A stretch of 14,353 nucleotides of DNA from an uncultured Paraprevotella sp. (GTDB taxonomy: Bacteria > Bacteroidota > Bacteroidia > Bacteroidales > Bacteroidaceae). Within the stretch, counting starts at the first letter, position 1. Each line of letters begins with the position of its first letter. A program made the position numbers and the translations under genes. Location: NCBI GenBank assembly GCA_900546665.1, contig URDY01000042.1:1-14353 (forward strand), in the 5' to 3' direction. The notes under the pieces are model-generated. The model was not told the origin of the DNA and did not search any database. It worked only from the letters and a program-made list of their open reading frames with translations. Positions 1 to 7,595 of this stretch are shown here, piece after piece.

Positions 1-1
1 G

Positions 2-76
2 TGGGCGTTGACGGATTCGAACCGCCGACCCTCTGCTTGTAAGGCAGATGCTCTGAACCAGCTGAGCTAAACGCCC
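2..76 (-). tRNA. tRNA-Val (anticodon UAC)
   Basis: Read on the minus strand the sequence folds into a complete cloverleaf. It has a 7-bp acceptor stem (GGGCGUU/AACGCCC), D stem GCUC/GAGC, anticodon stem UCUGC/GCAGA around loop CUUACAA, a 5-base variable loop and a T arm with loop UUCGAAU. The anticodon UAC is at 39-41, giving valine. The discriminator is A at position 2. The next base would be the C of a CCA tail, but the window ends there, so I cannot tell whether CCA is encoded. A promoter for it lies at 126-156. Confidence 0.98.
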
Positions 77-125
77 TCTTTTGCTTTTTGAGTTGTGAAC
101 TGTGTTTGTTTCTCGATTGCGGTTG

Positions 126-156
126 CAAAGGTACGCACTTTTTCTGAATCTGCAAA
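126..156 (-). promoter_or_regulatory. Promoter of tRNA-Val
   Basis: On the minus strand a TTTG (-33 element, plus-strand CAAA at 153-156) is followed after 19 bases by TACCTTTG (-7 element, plus-strand 126-133). This matches the Bacteroides primary sigma consensus TTTG-N19-21-TAnnTTTG. Transcription should start near 120, about 45 bases before the mature tRNA 5' end. Confidence 0.8.
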
Positions 157-334
157 TTTTTGAAGCACTTTTTTTGAGAAAAAGTTGTTTTTTTATTCCG
201 CTAAATTGACGATTGTTTCTTATATGGTTGATTTACAGGTTAAAATAAAAAAGCAGAATCTATCGTTAATAGGAGAATTATGATGTCTTTGTAATTATAA
301 TGTTGAATTGATATGTAATATAAAGTTTTTTAGT

Positions 335-342
335 TAATTTTG
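335..342 (+). promoter_or_regulatory. Probable -7 element of the DUF5020 gene
   Basis: TAATTTTG fits the Bacteroides -7 consensus TAnnTTTG and lies 26 bases before the ATG at 369. No good TTG is found 19-21 bases upstream (nearest TTG at 308-310, 24 bases away), so only half of the promoter is supported. Confidence 0.5.
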
Positions 343-368
343 CACCATTTTTTTAAAAATCAAAAGTA

Positions 369-1106
369 ATGAATAAAAAGATTATTTCTTTAGTTGCTTG
401 CGGTATGTTGGCTACAAGCAGCTTTGCTCAACTCAACGTCCAGTTACATTACGACCTGGGTCATTGTATGTATGGCAATCAGATAGACAATCGCCAGCAT
501 CTGACAGCAACCGTTGAGAACTTCACTGCAGACCGGTGGGGTAGTACTTATTTCTTTATTGATGCTGATTTTGGAGACAATGTAATGCGTGGAGCGTATG
601 CTGAGATTTCCAGAGAGATTCAAACCAAACAGATGCCAATTGCTTTTCATGTAGAGTATAATGGTGGTTTGAGTTATGGATCAGGGCAAGGAGATGGTTA
701 TGCATTCAATGATGCTTATCTTGTCGGAGCTGCCTATAACTGGAATAGTGCGGATTTTACAAAAGGTGTCTCTTTCCAGGCTATGTATAAGTATTTGGCT
801 AAGAATGGTCCATTTTGTCACAGCTGGCAGCTGACGGGCGTTTGGCGTAATACGTTTGCCAATGGTTTGTGTACATTCAGTGGATTTGTCGATTTGTGGC
901 ATAATAATCTGGTCAATGGCAATCTGATTTTGCTTTCAGAACCCCAGTTCTGGTTTAATTTGGCACCGCTTAAACGGGTCAGTGATGATTGCAAGTTGAG
1001 TATTGGAACGGAAGTGGAGATCAGTAACAACTTTGTATATACAACAACCGGACAGAATAATCGTTTTTATGCTATTCCAACCATTGCTTGTAAATGGCAA
1101 TTCTGA
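369..1106 (+). CDS. DUF5020 family exported beta-barrel protein
   Basis: The 245-residue product begins with a clear signal peptide (MNKKIISLVACGMLATSSFA) with likely cleavage after residue 20, just before Gln. The mature part has alternating polar/aromatic strands rich in Trp, Tyr and Phe and ends in KWQF. The terminal Phe is typical of outer-membrane barrels recognised by BAM. The opening (QLHYDLG) and the motifs DRWGSTYFFID and FHVEYNGGL resemble the DUF5020 family of Bacteroidales, which is related to Tsx-like nucleoside channels. The family match is from memory; substrate and function are unknown. The gene stands alone, with its own likely -7 element upstream and a hairpin terminator downstream. 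An alternative reading is simply an unclassified small porin-like protein. Confidence 0.78.
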   Translation: MNKKIISLVACGMLATSSFAQLNVQLHYDLGHCMYGNQIDNRQHLTATVENFTADRWGSTYFFIDADFGDNVMRGAYAEISREIQTKQMPIAFHVEYNGGLSYGSGQGDGYAFNDAYLVGAAYNWNSADFTKGVSFQAMYKYLAKNGPFCHSWQLTGVWRNTFANGLCTFSGFVDLWHNNLVNGNLILLSEPQFWFNLAPLKRVSDDCKLSIGTEVEISNNFVYTTTGQNNRFYAIPTIACKWQF

Positions 1107-1136
1107 TTTAGGGAGAAATTAAACATATCAAAATAT

Positions 1137-1173
1137 AAGGATGCAGTCTCTTAAGGAGGTGGCATCCTTTTTT
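1137..1173 (+). terminator. Intrinsic terminator after the DUF5020 gene
   Basis: AAGGATGC (1137-1144) pairs perfectly with GCATCCTT (1162-1169), and the T run 1168-1173 follows. A small CTC/GAG pairing can form inside the loop. Its place 30 bases after the stop codon fits termination before the GH3 gene. Confidence 0.85.
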
Positions 1174-1254
1174 GTTGACTAAAGTATTATTTCTGGAGGA
1201 ATAATAACTTATACAGGGAGTTGGCTGACGAAAGTCGAAATTTGAGGAAGAATA

Positions 1255-1285
1255 TTGGGCTCATTCAGGCTTTTTTATACCTTTG
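1255..1285 (+). promoter_or_regulatory. Promoter of the GH3 beta-glucosidase gene
   Basis: TTG (1255-1257), exactly 20 bases, then TACCTTTG (1278-1285), a full match to the Bacteroides -33/-7 promoter. The predicted start near 1290 leaves a leader of only about 13 bases to the GTG at 1304, or about 25 to the ATG at 1316. Confidence 0.75.
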
Positions 1286-1315
1286 TGACGTTAACAATCT
1301 AATGTGAAAAATAGA

Positions 1316-3577
1316 ATGAAAAGAACAGGACTTGTGATATCTTTATGTTTATTGACATGGCAGAGTATGGCGCGCCCGGCCAGAATGGAGGCGTTTATAG
1401 ATAAATTGATGTCTCAAATGACATTGAAGGAAAAACTGGGGCAGCTCAATTTGCCTGTAACGGGAACTATCGTGACAGGACAGGCGCAGAGTAGTGCTGT
1501 TGCAGAGAAAATAGCCAAAGGGGAAGTAGGTGGGCTTTTTAATCTGAAGGGTGTAGAACAGATACGGGAGATGCAACAGATAGCTGTGGAAAAAAGCCGT
1601 TTGGGTATACCCCTGATATTTGGAATGGACGTTATTCATGGTTATGAAACAGTGTTTCCCATACCGTTGGCTTTGTCGTGTTCATGGGATATGGAAGCCA
1701 TAGAGTTGTCTGCCTCCATTGCGGCAAAAGAAGCCAGTGCAGACGGTATTTGCTGGACTTTCAGTCCGATGGTAGATATCTGTCGGGATGCCAGATGGGG
1801 TAGAATGGCGGAAGGCAGTGGTGAGGATCCTTATTTGGGGGCAGAAATAGCCCGTGCAATGGTTCGTGGTTATCAGGGTAAAAAGTATGATGAAGAACAT
1901 ATTATGTCCTGTGTCAAGCATTTTGCATTATATGGTGCTTCTGAATCCGGACGAGACTATAATACAGTGGATATGAGCCGTCACAGAATGTATAATGATT
2001 ATTTCCCGCCGTATAAGGCAGCGGTAGATGAAGGGGCAGCTTCGGTGATGAGTTCTTTTAATGAAATCAATGGCGTTCCAGCCACGGCCAATAAATGGCT
2101 GATGACAGATGTATTGCGTCATCAATGGGGTTTTAAAGGTTTTGTCGTTACTGATTATACGGCTATTCTGGAGATGGAGACTCATGGAATAGGAGATTTG
2201 CAGACCGTTTCAGCCCGTGCCTTGAAGGCTGGTATTGATATGGATATGGTATCTGATGGGTTTATCGGAACATTGGAAAAGTCTCTTGATGAGGGTAAGG
2301 TGACGATGGAGGAAATAGATGCGGCTTGTCGTCGTATCCTGGAAGCCAAGTTCAAATTGGGATTGTTTAAAGATCCTTATAAATATTGTTCATCCGACCG
2401 TGCTGCTACTGAATTGTATACGGAAGAAAACAGAGCGCAAGCAAGGCGGATTGCAGCCGAGACATTTGTTTTGTTGAAAAATGAAAACAATTTGTTGCCG
2501 TTAGCCCGTCAGGGTGTAATCGGTTTGGTGGGTCCGTTGGCTGATAACCGGGATAATATGGTTGGTACATGGAGTGTAGCAGCTACTACTGAACGTTACA
2601 GTACGTTGTTTGAAGCCATGAAACGTGCTGTGGGAGATAAGGCTAAGGTACTTTATGCACCGGGATGTAATCTGATGTATAGTGAAAAGGATCAGAAAGC
2701 AGCAATGTGGCAGCGTCGTGTGCCACGGGGGGATGACAAGGTGTGGTTGGAAGAAGCCATGAAAGTGGCACGGGAGTCGGATGTCATTGTGGCGGCTTTG
2801 GGAGAATGTGCAGAAATGTCAGGTGAATCCAGCAGTCGTGCAGATCTGGAAATGCCAAATGCACAGCGCAATTTGTTGGAACGGTTGCTTGAGACTGGTA
2901 AGCCGGTCGTATTATTGCATTTTTCAGGACGTCCGACAGTGATGAAATGGGAACAACAGCATGTTCCGGCAATTCTGAATGTGTGGTTCGGCGGCAGTGA
3001 GGCTGGTGATGCGATCTGTGATGTGTTGTTTGGTGATGTGGTGCCCAGTGGTAAACTGACTGCAACTTTTCCGCAGCATGTAGGGCAACTTCCCATGTAT
3101 TATAACCATAAGAATACCGGCCGTCCTGTCAATTCCAAAAACTGGTATCAGAAATACCGTAGCAATTATTTGGATGTCAGTAACGACCCGGTTTATCCTT
3201 TTGGATTCGGATTGAGTTATACTACGTTTGATTACAGTGATATCCGACTTGATCATTCTCAAATGAGCCTGGATGGGGGAGAGGTTCGGGCCTGTGTGAC
3301 TGTAACCAATACCGGGGATTATGATGCTGATGAAATCGTGCAGTTTTATGTGCGCGATCTTGTAGGTTCTGTAACCCGTCCGGTACAGGAACTGAAAGGT
3401 TTCAGACGTATTCATCTTAAGAAAGGTGAAAGTCAGGATGTGGAATTTGTGGTGACTCCTGACCTTTTGAAATTCTATAATGAAGAACTTGAGGAGGTTT
3501 GTGAACCAGGCGATTTTCAAATCATGATAGGCCCGAACAGCAGGGATGTGCGGACAGGAACTCTGACCGTTCTCTGA
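1316..3577 (+). CDS. bglX: Periplasmic beta-glucosidase, glycoside hydrolase family 3 (BglX-like)
   Basis: A retaining GH3 enzyme that should remove terminal beta-linked glucose (or a similar sugar) from oligosaccharides in the periplasm. Numbered from the ATG at 1316 (753 aa), residues 1-19 form a signal peptide. The N-terminal barrel carries GMDVIHG with substrate-binding Asp105, the R157-D158-A-R-W-G-R motif, SGEDP (E170-D171) and KHF (K201-H202). The nucleophile is Asp280 in VVTDYTAI. The second domain has SGESSSR with the likely acid/base Glu504, and a fibronectin III-like domain occupies about 655-730. Length and domain order are those of full BglX. A GTG at 1304 in frame would add four residues (MKNR); I prefer ATG because it is the commoner start, but both lie downstream of the promoter. 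No SusC/SusD or regulator is adjacent, so its polysaccharide target cannot be read from context. The gene converges on uvrB. Confidence 0.95.
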   Translation: MKRTGLVISLCLLTWQSMARPARMEAFIDKLMSQMTLKEKLGQLNLPVTGTIVTGQAQSSAVAEKIAKGEVGGLFNLKGVEQIREMQQIAVEKSRLGIPLIFGMDVIHGYETVFPIPLALSCSWDMEAIELSASIAAKEASADGICWTFSPMVDICRDARWGRMAEGSGEDPYLGAEIARAMVRGYQGKKYDEEHIMSCVKHFALYGASESGRDYNTVDMSRHRMYNDYFPPYKAAVDEGAASVMSSFNEINGVPATANKWLMTDVLRHQWGFKGFVVTDYTAILEMETHGIGDLQTVSARALKAGIDMDMVSDGFIGTLEKSLDEGKVTMEEIDAACRRILEAKFKLGLFKDPYKYCSSDRAATELYTEENRAQARRIAAETFVLLKNENNLLPLARQGVIGLVGPLADNRDNMVGTWSVAATTERYSTLFEAMKRAVGDKAKVLYAPGCNLMYSEKDQKAAMWQRRVPRGDDKVWLEEAMKVARESDVIVAALGECAEMSGESSSRADLEMPNAQRNLLERLLETGKPVVLLHFSGRPTVMKWEQQHVPAILNVWFGGSEAGDAICDVLFGDVVPSGKLTATFPQHVGQLPMYYNHKNTGRPVNSKNWYQKYRSNYLDVSNDPVYPFGFGLSYTTFDYSDIRLDHSQMSLDGGEVRACVTVTNTGDYDADEIVQFYVRDLVGSVTRPVQELKGFRRIHLKKGESQDVEFVVTPDLLKFYNEELEEVCEPGDFQIMIGPNSRDVRTGTLTVL

Positions 3578-3580
3578 AAT

Positions 3581-3596
3581 CAGGACTTCAGGACTT
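3581..3596. repeat. Tandem 8-bp duplication at the convergent gene ends
   Basis: CAGGACTT occurs twice in direct succession (3581-3588 and 3589-3596). The second copy overlaps the last codons and stop of uvrB; the first lies mostly in the 10-base gap to the GH3 stop. It looks like a small replication-slippage duplication and changes no reading frame. Confidence 0.7.
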
Positions 3597-5612
3597 GTTT
3601 TTCAGCAATTCCTCCATACGCAACATTTCGTCGCGGAATTGGGCAGCCTGGATGAAATCAAGTTTCTTGGCTGCTTCCTGCATTTGGCGGCGCGTGCGTT
3701 CGATACTTTTTTCAAGTTGGTCGCGGCTCATGTATTCTATGACAGGGTCTGCGGCCACACTTTTTTCTTCCGGCTCAATGTAAGCGCGACTTTCAGTATG
3801 GGCATCGGCATTGGCGCTGATAAGGTCTGTCATTTTCCGGCCTTTCTTGATTTGTTGTGGTGTGATGCCATGTTCTTCATTATATCTCAACTGTTTTTCG
3901 CGCCTGCGGTTCGTTTCGTCAATGGTACGCTGCATACTTTCGGTAATGCGGTCAGCATACATGATAGCCATTCCATTGATGTTGCGGGCTGCACGTCCCA
4001 CAGTCTGGGTTAATGAACGGTGTGAGCGTAAGAAACCCTCTTTGTCAGCATCCAGAATGGCTACCAGTGACACTTCCGGCAAGTCAAGACCTTCACGCAG
4101 GAGGTTGACCCCGACCAGTACATCGTACATGCCGGCACGGAGATCGTCCATGATTTGTACACGTTCAAGGGTGTCGACATCACTGTGTATGTAGTTGGTC
4201 CGTATGTCGTGTTTGATAAGATAGTCAGTCAGTTCTTCCGCCATCCGTTTGGTCAGTGTGGTGACCAATACTCTTTCGTCTTTTTCGATGCGTAACTGAA
4301 TTTCTTCCATCAGGTCATCCACCTGGTTCATGCTGGGACGTACTTCAATGATAGGATCGAGAAGTCCTGTAGGACGTATGACTTGTTCTACAACAATTCC
4401 TTCACTTTGTTGCAGTTCGTAGTCGGCCGGTGTAGCGGAAACGTAGATGACTTGTTTGGCCAGTTGTTGGAATTCCTCGAATTTGAGTGGACGGTTATCC
4501 ATGGCTGCCGGTAAACGGAATCCATATTCTACGAGATTCTTTTTGCGCGCCCTGTCACCGCCATACATGGCATTGATCTGAGGAACTGAAACATGGCTTT
4601 CGTCAATGACAATCAGGAAATCGTCCGGGAAGAAATCCAGCAGACAGTAGGGACGGGTACCGGGTTCGCGGCCATCGAAATACCTGGAGTAGTTTTCTAT
4701 CCCACTGCAGTGTCCGAGTTCGCGGATCATTTCCATGTCGTATGTTACACGTTCGTAGAGACGTTTGGCTTCGTATGGTTTACCGGAATCTTCGAAAAAC
4801 TGCACTTGTTTCTGCAGATCATCTTCAATCTGATGGATGGCTGCCAATGTACTTTCCTTGGTTGTCATGAACAGATTGGCCGGATAGATGCGATATTCGT
4901 CATAACTGTTCAATCTCATGCAACTTACAGGGTCGACTTCTTCAATTCCGTCAATTTCGTCATCCCAGAAAGTGACCCTGAGCAAATTGTCTGAATAGGC
5001 CAGATAAATGTCTACTGTATCACCTTTTACCCTGAAACATCCACGGTTAAGTTCAAGGTCGTTACGTGTATACAGACTGTCAACCAATCTGCGAAGAAAT
5101 ACATTTCGATCCAGTAACTTGCCCTTTTTCAGATCAATGACATTGTCATAGAATGCGGCAGGGTTTCCCATGCCATAAATACAGCTGACAGACGAGACGA
5201 CAACGACGTCCTTACGTCCTGAAAGCAGGGCTGATGTGGCAGCCAGTCTCAACTTGTCAATTTCGTCATTGATAGCAAGATCCTTCTCAATATAAGTGTC
5301 TGTAGATGGAATGTAAGCCTCCGGCTGATAGTAATCATAATAGGAGACATAGTATTCTACTGCATTATTGGGAAAGAAACTTTTAAATTCACCATAAAGT
5401 TGAGCTGCCAGAGTCTTGTTATGACTGAGAATCAGAGTCGGTTTGTTGACATTCTTGATAACGTTGGCTATGGTGAATGTTTTTCCTGAACCGGTTACAC
5501 CAAGAAGAGTCTGTGCAGGAACGCCCTGCAATACACCTTCTGTAAGCTGTGCAATTGCGTCCGGCTGGTCACCGGTAGGAAGATAATCAGATGTTAATTC
5601 GAAGTTTGGCAT
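3588..5612 (-). CDS. uvrB: UvrABC excinuclease subunit B
   Basis: UvrB is the damage-verifying helicase-like ATPase of nucleotide excision repair. It is loaded by UvrA and recruits UvrC for the incisions. The 674-residue protein is full length. Walker A is GVTGSGKT (residues 38-45). The damage-probing beta-hairpin follows, with tyrosines 91, 92, 94 and 95. Walker B/motif II is DESH (337-340), motif III is VSATP, and helicase motif VI is QTVGRAARN (536-544). The C-terminal UVR coiled-coil domain that contacts UvrC spans about 628-670 ([13 protein letters not shown]). The MPNFEL start followed by the conserved LPTGDQP region supports the ATG at 5612. It is divergent from bamD and lies about 5 kb from uvrA on the opposite strand. 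No divergence from the family is seen. Confidence 0.98.
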   Translation of the reverse strand: MPNFELTSDYLPTGDQPDAIAQLTEGVLQGVPAQTLLGVTGSGKTFTIANVIKNVNKPTLILSHNKTLAAQLYGEFKSFFPNNAVEYYVSYYDYYQPEAYIPSTDTYIEKDLAINDEIDKLRLAATSALLSGRKDVVVVSSVSCIYGMGNPAAFYDNVIDLKKGKLLDRNVFLRRLVDSLYTRNDLELNRGCFRVKGDTVDIYLAYSDNLLRVTFWDDEIDGIEEVDPVSCMRLNSYDEYRIYPANLFMTTKESTLAAIHQIEDDLQKQVQFFEDSGKPYEAKRLYERVTYDMEMIRELGHCSGIENYSRYFDGREPGTRPYCLLDFFPDDFLIVIDESHVSVPQINAMYGGDRARKKNLVEYGFRLPAAMDNRPLKFEEFQQLAKQVIYVSATPADYELQQSEGIVVEQVIRPTGLLDPIIEVRPSMNQVDDLMEEIQLRIEKDERVLVTTLTKRMAEELTDYLIKHDIRTNYIHSDVDTLERVQIMDDLRAGMYDVLVGVNLLREGLDLPEVSLVAILDADKEGFLRSHRSLTQTVGRAARNINGMAIMYADRITESMQRTIDETNRRREKQLRYNEEHGITPQQIKKGRKMTDLISANADAHTESRAYIEPEEKSVAADPVIEYMSRDQLEKSIERTRRQMQEAAKKLDFIQAAQFRDEMLRMEELLKNKS

Positions 5613-5643
5613 GTTGAGACCGTAAATGATAATTATCGAGGTA

Positions 5644-5651
5644 CAAAAATA
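5644..5651 (-). promoter_or_regulatory. Probable -7 element of uvrB
   Basis: Minus-strand TATTTTTG (plus-strand CAAAAATA) fits TAnnTTTG and ends 31 bases before the uvrB ATG. No TTG is correctly spaced upstream on that strand, so the -33 element is weak or absent. No obvious LexA-type operator is visible. Confidence 0.5.
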
Positions 5652-5711
5652 GGTATTTTATCTGTAAATGGAGAGTCAGCAGATTTTTTTTGCATTTAAA
5701 AACATTCATTT

Positions 5712-5743
5712 TTTGCAAAAGTCATCTGAATATCTTATTTTTG
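5712..5743 (+). promoter_or_regulatory. Promoter of the bamD-rpoZ-DUF4293 operon
   Basis: TTTG (5712-5715), 20 bases, then TATTTTTG (5736-5743): a complete Bacteroides promoter. The leader to the ATG at 5762 would be only about 12 bases. This position also argues against the upstream TTG at 5690 as a start, since it precedes the promoter. Confidence 0.78.
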
Positions 5744-5761
5744 CAACTCAATTTGTACAAA

Positions 5762-6592
5762 ATGAAAAGGATTGTTTTGATTCTCTCTGCCGGAATTTTT
5801 TTGTTAACTTCCTGCAATCAATATAATAATGTACTGAAAAGTGCTGATTATGAATATAAATACGAGGCTGCCAAAGAATATTTTGTGAAAGGACAGTATT
5901 CTCGGGCGGCTCTGTTGTTTGGTGATCTGATTGCCGTTATGAAAGGTACGGTTCGTGCTCAGGAATCGTTATATATGTTGGCAATGTCGGAATATTGTGA
6001 CGGTAATTATGATGTAGCTTCATCTTATTTTAAAAAATATTATCAGTCGTATCCGAAAGGTACTTACGTAGAATATGCCCGTTATTATGCCGGACGTTCT
6101 TTGTATGAAAGTGTACCTGATGTCCGTCTGGATCAGACTAATACTTATACCGCTATCAAGGAATTTCAGGATTTTCTGGATCTCTATCCATATACCAAAC
6201 TGAAGGATCGTACCCAGGATATGATTTATGCCTTGCAGGACAAGTTGGTTGAGAAGGAATATATATCAGCCAAGTTATATTACGATCTTGGTAACTATAT
6301 GGGTAACTGCCTTTATGGAGGAAGTAATTACGAAGCTTGCATAGTGACAGCCCAAAATGCTTTATTGGATTATCCTTATGCCAGTCCGGCCCGACGTGAA
6401 GAATTTGCAATAATGATTCTGAGAGCCAAATATCATTTGGCACGTCAGAGTGTGGAAGATAAACGTATGGACCGTTACCGTGACGCTATTGACGAATATT
6501 ATGGTTTTGTCAATGAGTATCCGGAATCTAAATATTTGAAGGATGCCCAGCAGATTTTTGTGGCATCAGATAAAGTTGTGAATAAAAAATAA
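5762..6592 (+). CDS. bamD: Outer membrane protein assembly factor BamD (lipoprotein)
   Basis: BamD is the essential lipoprotein partner of BamA in the machine that folds beta-barrels into the outer membrane. The chosen ATG gives 276 residues. They begin with a lipoprotein signal whose lipobox LTSC places the lipidated Cys at 18. The rest is a run of tetratricopeptide-like helix pairs: AAKEYFVKGQYSRAALLFGD, then SEYCDGNYDVASSYFKKYY with YPKG, then a later AIKEFQDFLDLYPY and a final AIDEYYGFVNEYPESKY. Aromatic-rich YP/YPES ends of helices are typical of BamD. A longer reading from TTG 5690 would bury the signal peptide and start upstream of the promoter, so it is rejected. It heads a three-gene operon; the omega gene begins 20 bases after its stop. 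Confidence 0.93.
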   Translation: MKRIVLILSAGIFLLTSCNQYNNVLKSADYEYKYEAAKEYFVKGQYSRAALLFGDLIAVMKGTVRAQESLYMLAMSEYCDGNYDVASSYFKKYYQSYPKGTYVEYARYYAGRSLYESVPDVRLDQTNTYTAIKEFQDFLDLYPYTKLKDRTQDMIYALQDKLVEKEYISAKLYYDLGNYMGNCLYGGSNYEACIVTAQNALLDYPYASPARREEFAIMILRAKYHLARQSVEDKRMDRYRDAIDEYYGFVNEYPESKYLKDAQQIFVASDKVVNKK

Positions 6593-6612
6593 AGTCAATT
6601 TATATAAAAGTT

Positions 6613-6948
6613 ATGGATTACAAAAAAACAAATGCACCTACTAACACTGTGACCCGTGATATCATGGATCTTTGTGATGAGACAGGCAATCTTTATGAAA
6701 GTGTGGCTATTATTGGAAAACGTGCCAATCAGATTTCTGTTGATATCAAGAATGAGCTTTCTAAAAAGCTTCAGGAGTTTGCATCAGTAAGCGATAATCT
6801 TGATGAGGTGTTTGAAAATCGTGAACAGATTGAGATTTCTCGTTATTATGAGAAGTTGCCGAAACCTACCTTGATCGCCACACAGGAATTTATTGAGGGA
6901 AAGATCTACTATCGTAATCCGTTGAAGGAAAAAGGTACTATAGAGTAA
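6613..6948 (+). CDS. rpoZ: RNA polymerase omega subunit (Rpb6-like, Bacteroidota type)
   Basis: A 111-residue protein of the bacterial omega/eukaryotic Rpb6 family, which helps assemble and stabilise the beta' subunit of RNA polymerase. The diagnostic stretch is GNLYESVAIIGKRANQI at residues 25-41, equivalent to the NxFELV...AKRARQL core of omega, followed by a Lys/Glu-rich helix (ELSKKLQEF). The C-terminal part (LIATQEFIEGKIYYR) is a Bacteroidota-type extension. It lies 20 bases after bamD and 20 bases before the DUF4293 gene with no promoter or terminator between. Assignment is by motif and by the bamD neighbourhood I know for this phylum. Confidence 0.87.
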   Translation: MDYKKTNAPTNTVTRDIMDLCDETGNLYESVAIIGKRANQISVDIKNELSKKLQEFASVSDNLDEVFENREQIEISRYYEKLPKPTLIATQEFIEGKIYYRNPLKEKGTIE

Positions 6949-6968
6949 CGCTTTTTTTCTATAGAATT

Positions 6969-7424
6969 ATGATACAGAGAATACAAACTGTCTACCTTTT
7001 TCTGGCTGTCGTCTGTATGGTTGTAGGACTGTGTACGACGGTAGGACATTTCCATCAGAATGGGGTGGAGACGATGGCATTTCATAATCTATATCTGGAA
7101 GTGACAGGAGGAGAGCGGATATGGAGTCCATGGGCTCTGTTTGTAGTGCTCGTCTTGTCGGCAGTGAGTTCATTGGTGGCTATTTTCCTTTTTAAGAAAA
7201 GGATGTTGCAAGTGAGATTGACTGTAGTCAGCAGTCTGCTGTTAATTGGTTATTACATCATTCTTACGGCATTTGTCTTTGTTTTCAAAGATCGTTATGT
7301 ATGCGATTTTACTTTGAACTGGACTGCCGGACTTCCTGCGGTTGCGCTTATTTTGGATTATTTGGCTTTCAGAGGAATTATGCAAGATGAACTGATTGTG
7401 AGATCTTTGGATCGGTTGAGATAA
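6969..7424 (+). CDS. DUF4293 family four-helix membrane protein
   Basis: A 151-residue integral membrane protein with four hydrophobic segments at about 6-26, 54-75, 82-106 and 117-135. The N-terminus MIQRIQTVYL is typical of DUF4293 proteins of Bacteroidota. Basic loops (KKRMLQVR; a final RSLDRLR) suggest both ends are cytoplasmic. No catalytic motif is visible and no function is known. It is the last gene of the bamD operon, starting 20 bases after rpoZ, and is followed by a strong hairpin terminator. Its repeated company with bamD and rpoZ is from general knowledge of the phylum; a role in envelope biogenesis would be a guess. Confidence 0.87.
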   Translation: MIQRIQTVYLFLAVVCMVVGLCTTVGHFHQNGVETMAFHNLYLEVTGGERIWSPWALFVVLVLSAVSSLVAIFLFKKRMLQVRLTVVSSLLLIGYYIILTAFVFVFKDRYVCDFTLNWTAGLPAVALILDYLAFRGIMQDELIVRSLDRLR

Positions 7425-7476
7425 AAATAAGAGGATGATTCGGATATGACTGAATTATCTTTTGTATACAGAATAT

Positions 7477-7547
7477 ATCCAAAAGCAGAGGGTGGGGATG
7501 CTGGTTATCAGCAAATCCCCACCCTCTGCTTTTGGATGTAGTTTTTT
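7477..7547. terminator. Long bidirectional terminator hairpin between convergent operons
   Basis: A perfect 23-bp inverted repeat has arms at 7477-7499 and 7515-7537. The loop adds four more pairs (GCTG/CAGC) with a two-base bulge. The GC-rich core (GCAGAGGGTGGGGAT) is flanked by AAAA on one side and TTTT on the other, so both strands read as stem plus U-tract. A further T6 lies at 7542-7547 for the plus strand. It sits 53 bases after DUF4293 and 59 bases after the barrel gene's stop, so it can end both operons. Confidence 0.88.
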
Positions 7548-7557
7548 GCAGGATATT

Positions 7558-7569
7558 CAGATATATCTG
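7558..7569. repeat. Perfect 12-bp palindrome
   Basis: CAGATATATCTG is self-complementary over 12 bases. It lies between the barrel gene's stop codon and the terminator hairpin. It could be a small protein-binding site, a helper stem in the mRNA 3' end, or chance in AT-rich DNA. Confidence 0.4.
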
Positions 7570-7595
7570 TTTGGTCATTTGACTTTGTTGTTATT

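Noticed and set aside
28..38. ACCCTCTGCTT is shared by the tRNA-Val gene and the right arm of the hairpin at 7521-7531
   Set aside because: An 11-base match between two sites in 14 kb is expected by chance, and the similarity does not extend; it does not support a tRNA-derived or attachment-site origin.
2924..3520. 198-codon minus-strand open frame inside the GH3 gene
   Set aside because: It is antisense to the conserved C-terminal domains of GH3, has no signal, domain or promoter, and its composition follows from the opposite strand.
4593..4994. 133-codon plus-strand open frame inside uvrB
   Set aside because: It is a shadow of the conserved uvrB coding sequence, without recognisable domain or start context.
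7477..7537. The hairpin as a miniature mobile element
   Set aside because: There is no target-site duplication or flanking terminal motif, and its place between two convergent operons is explained by termination. A genome-wide copy search would be needed to reopen this.
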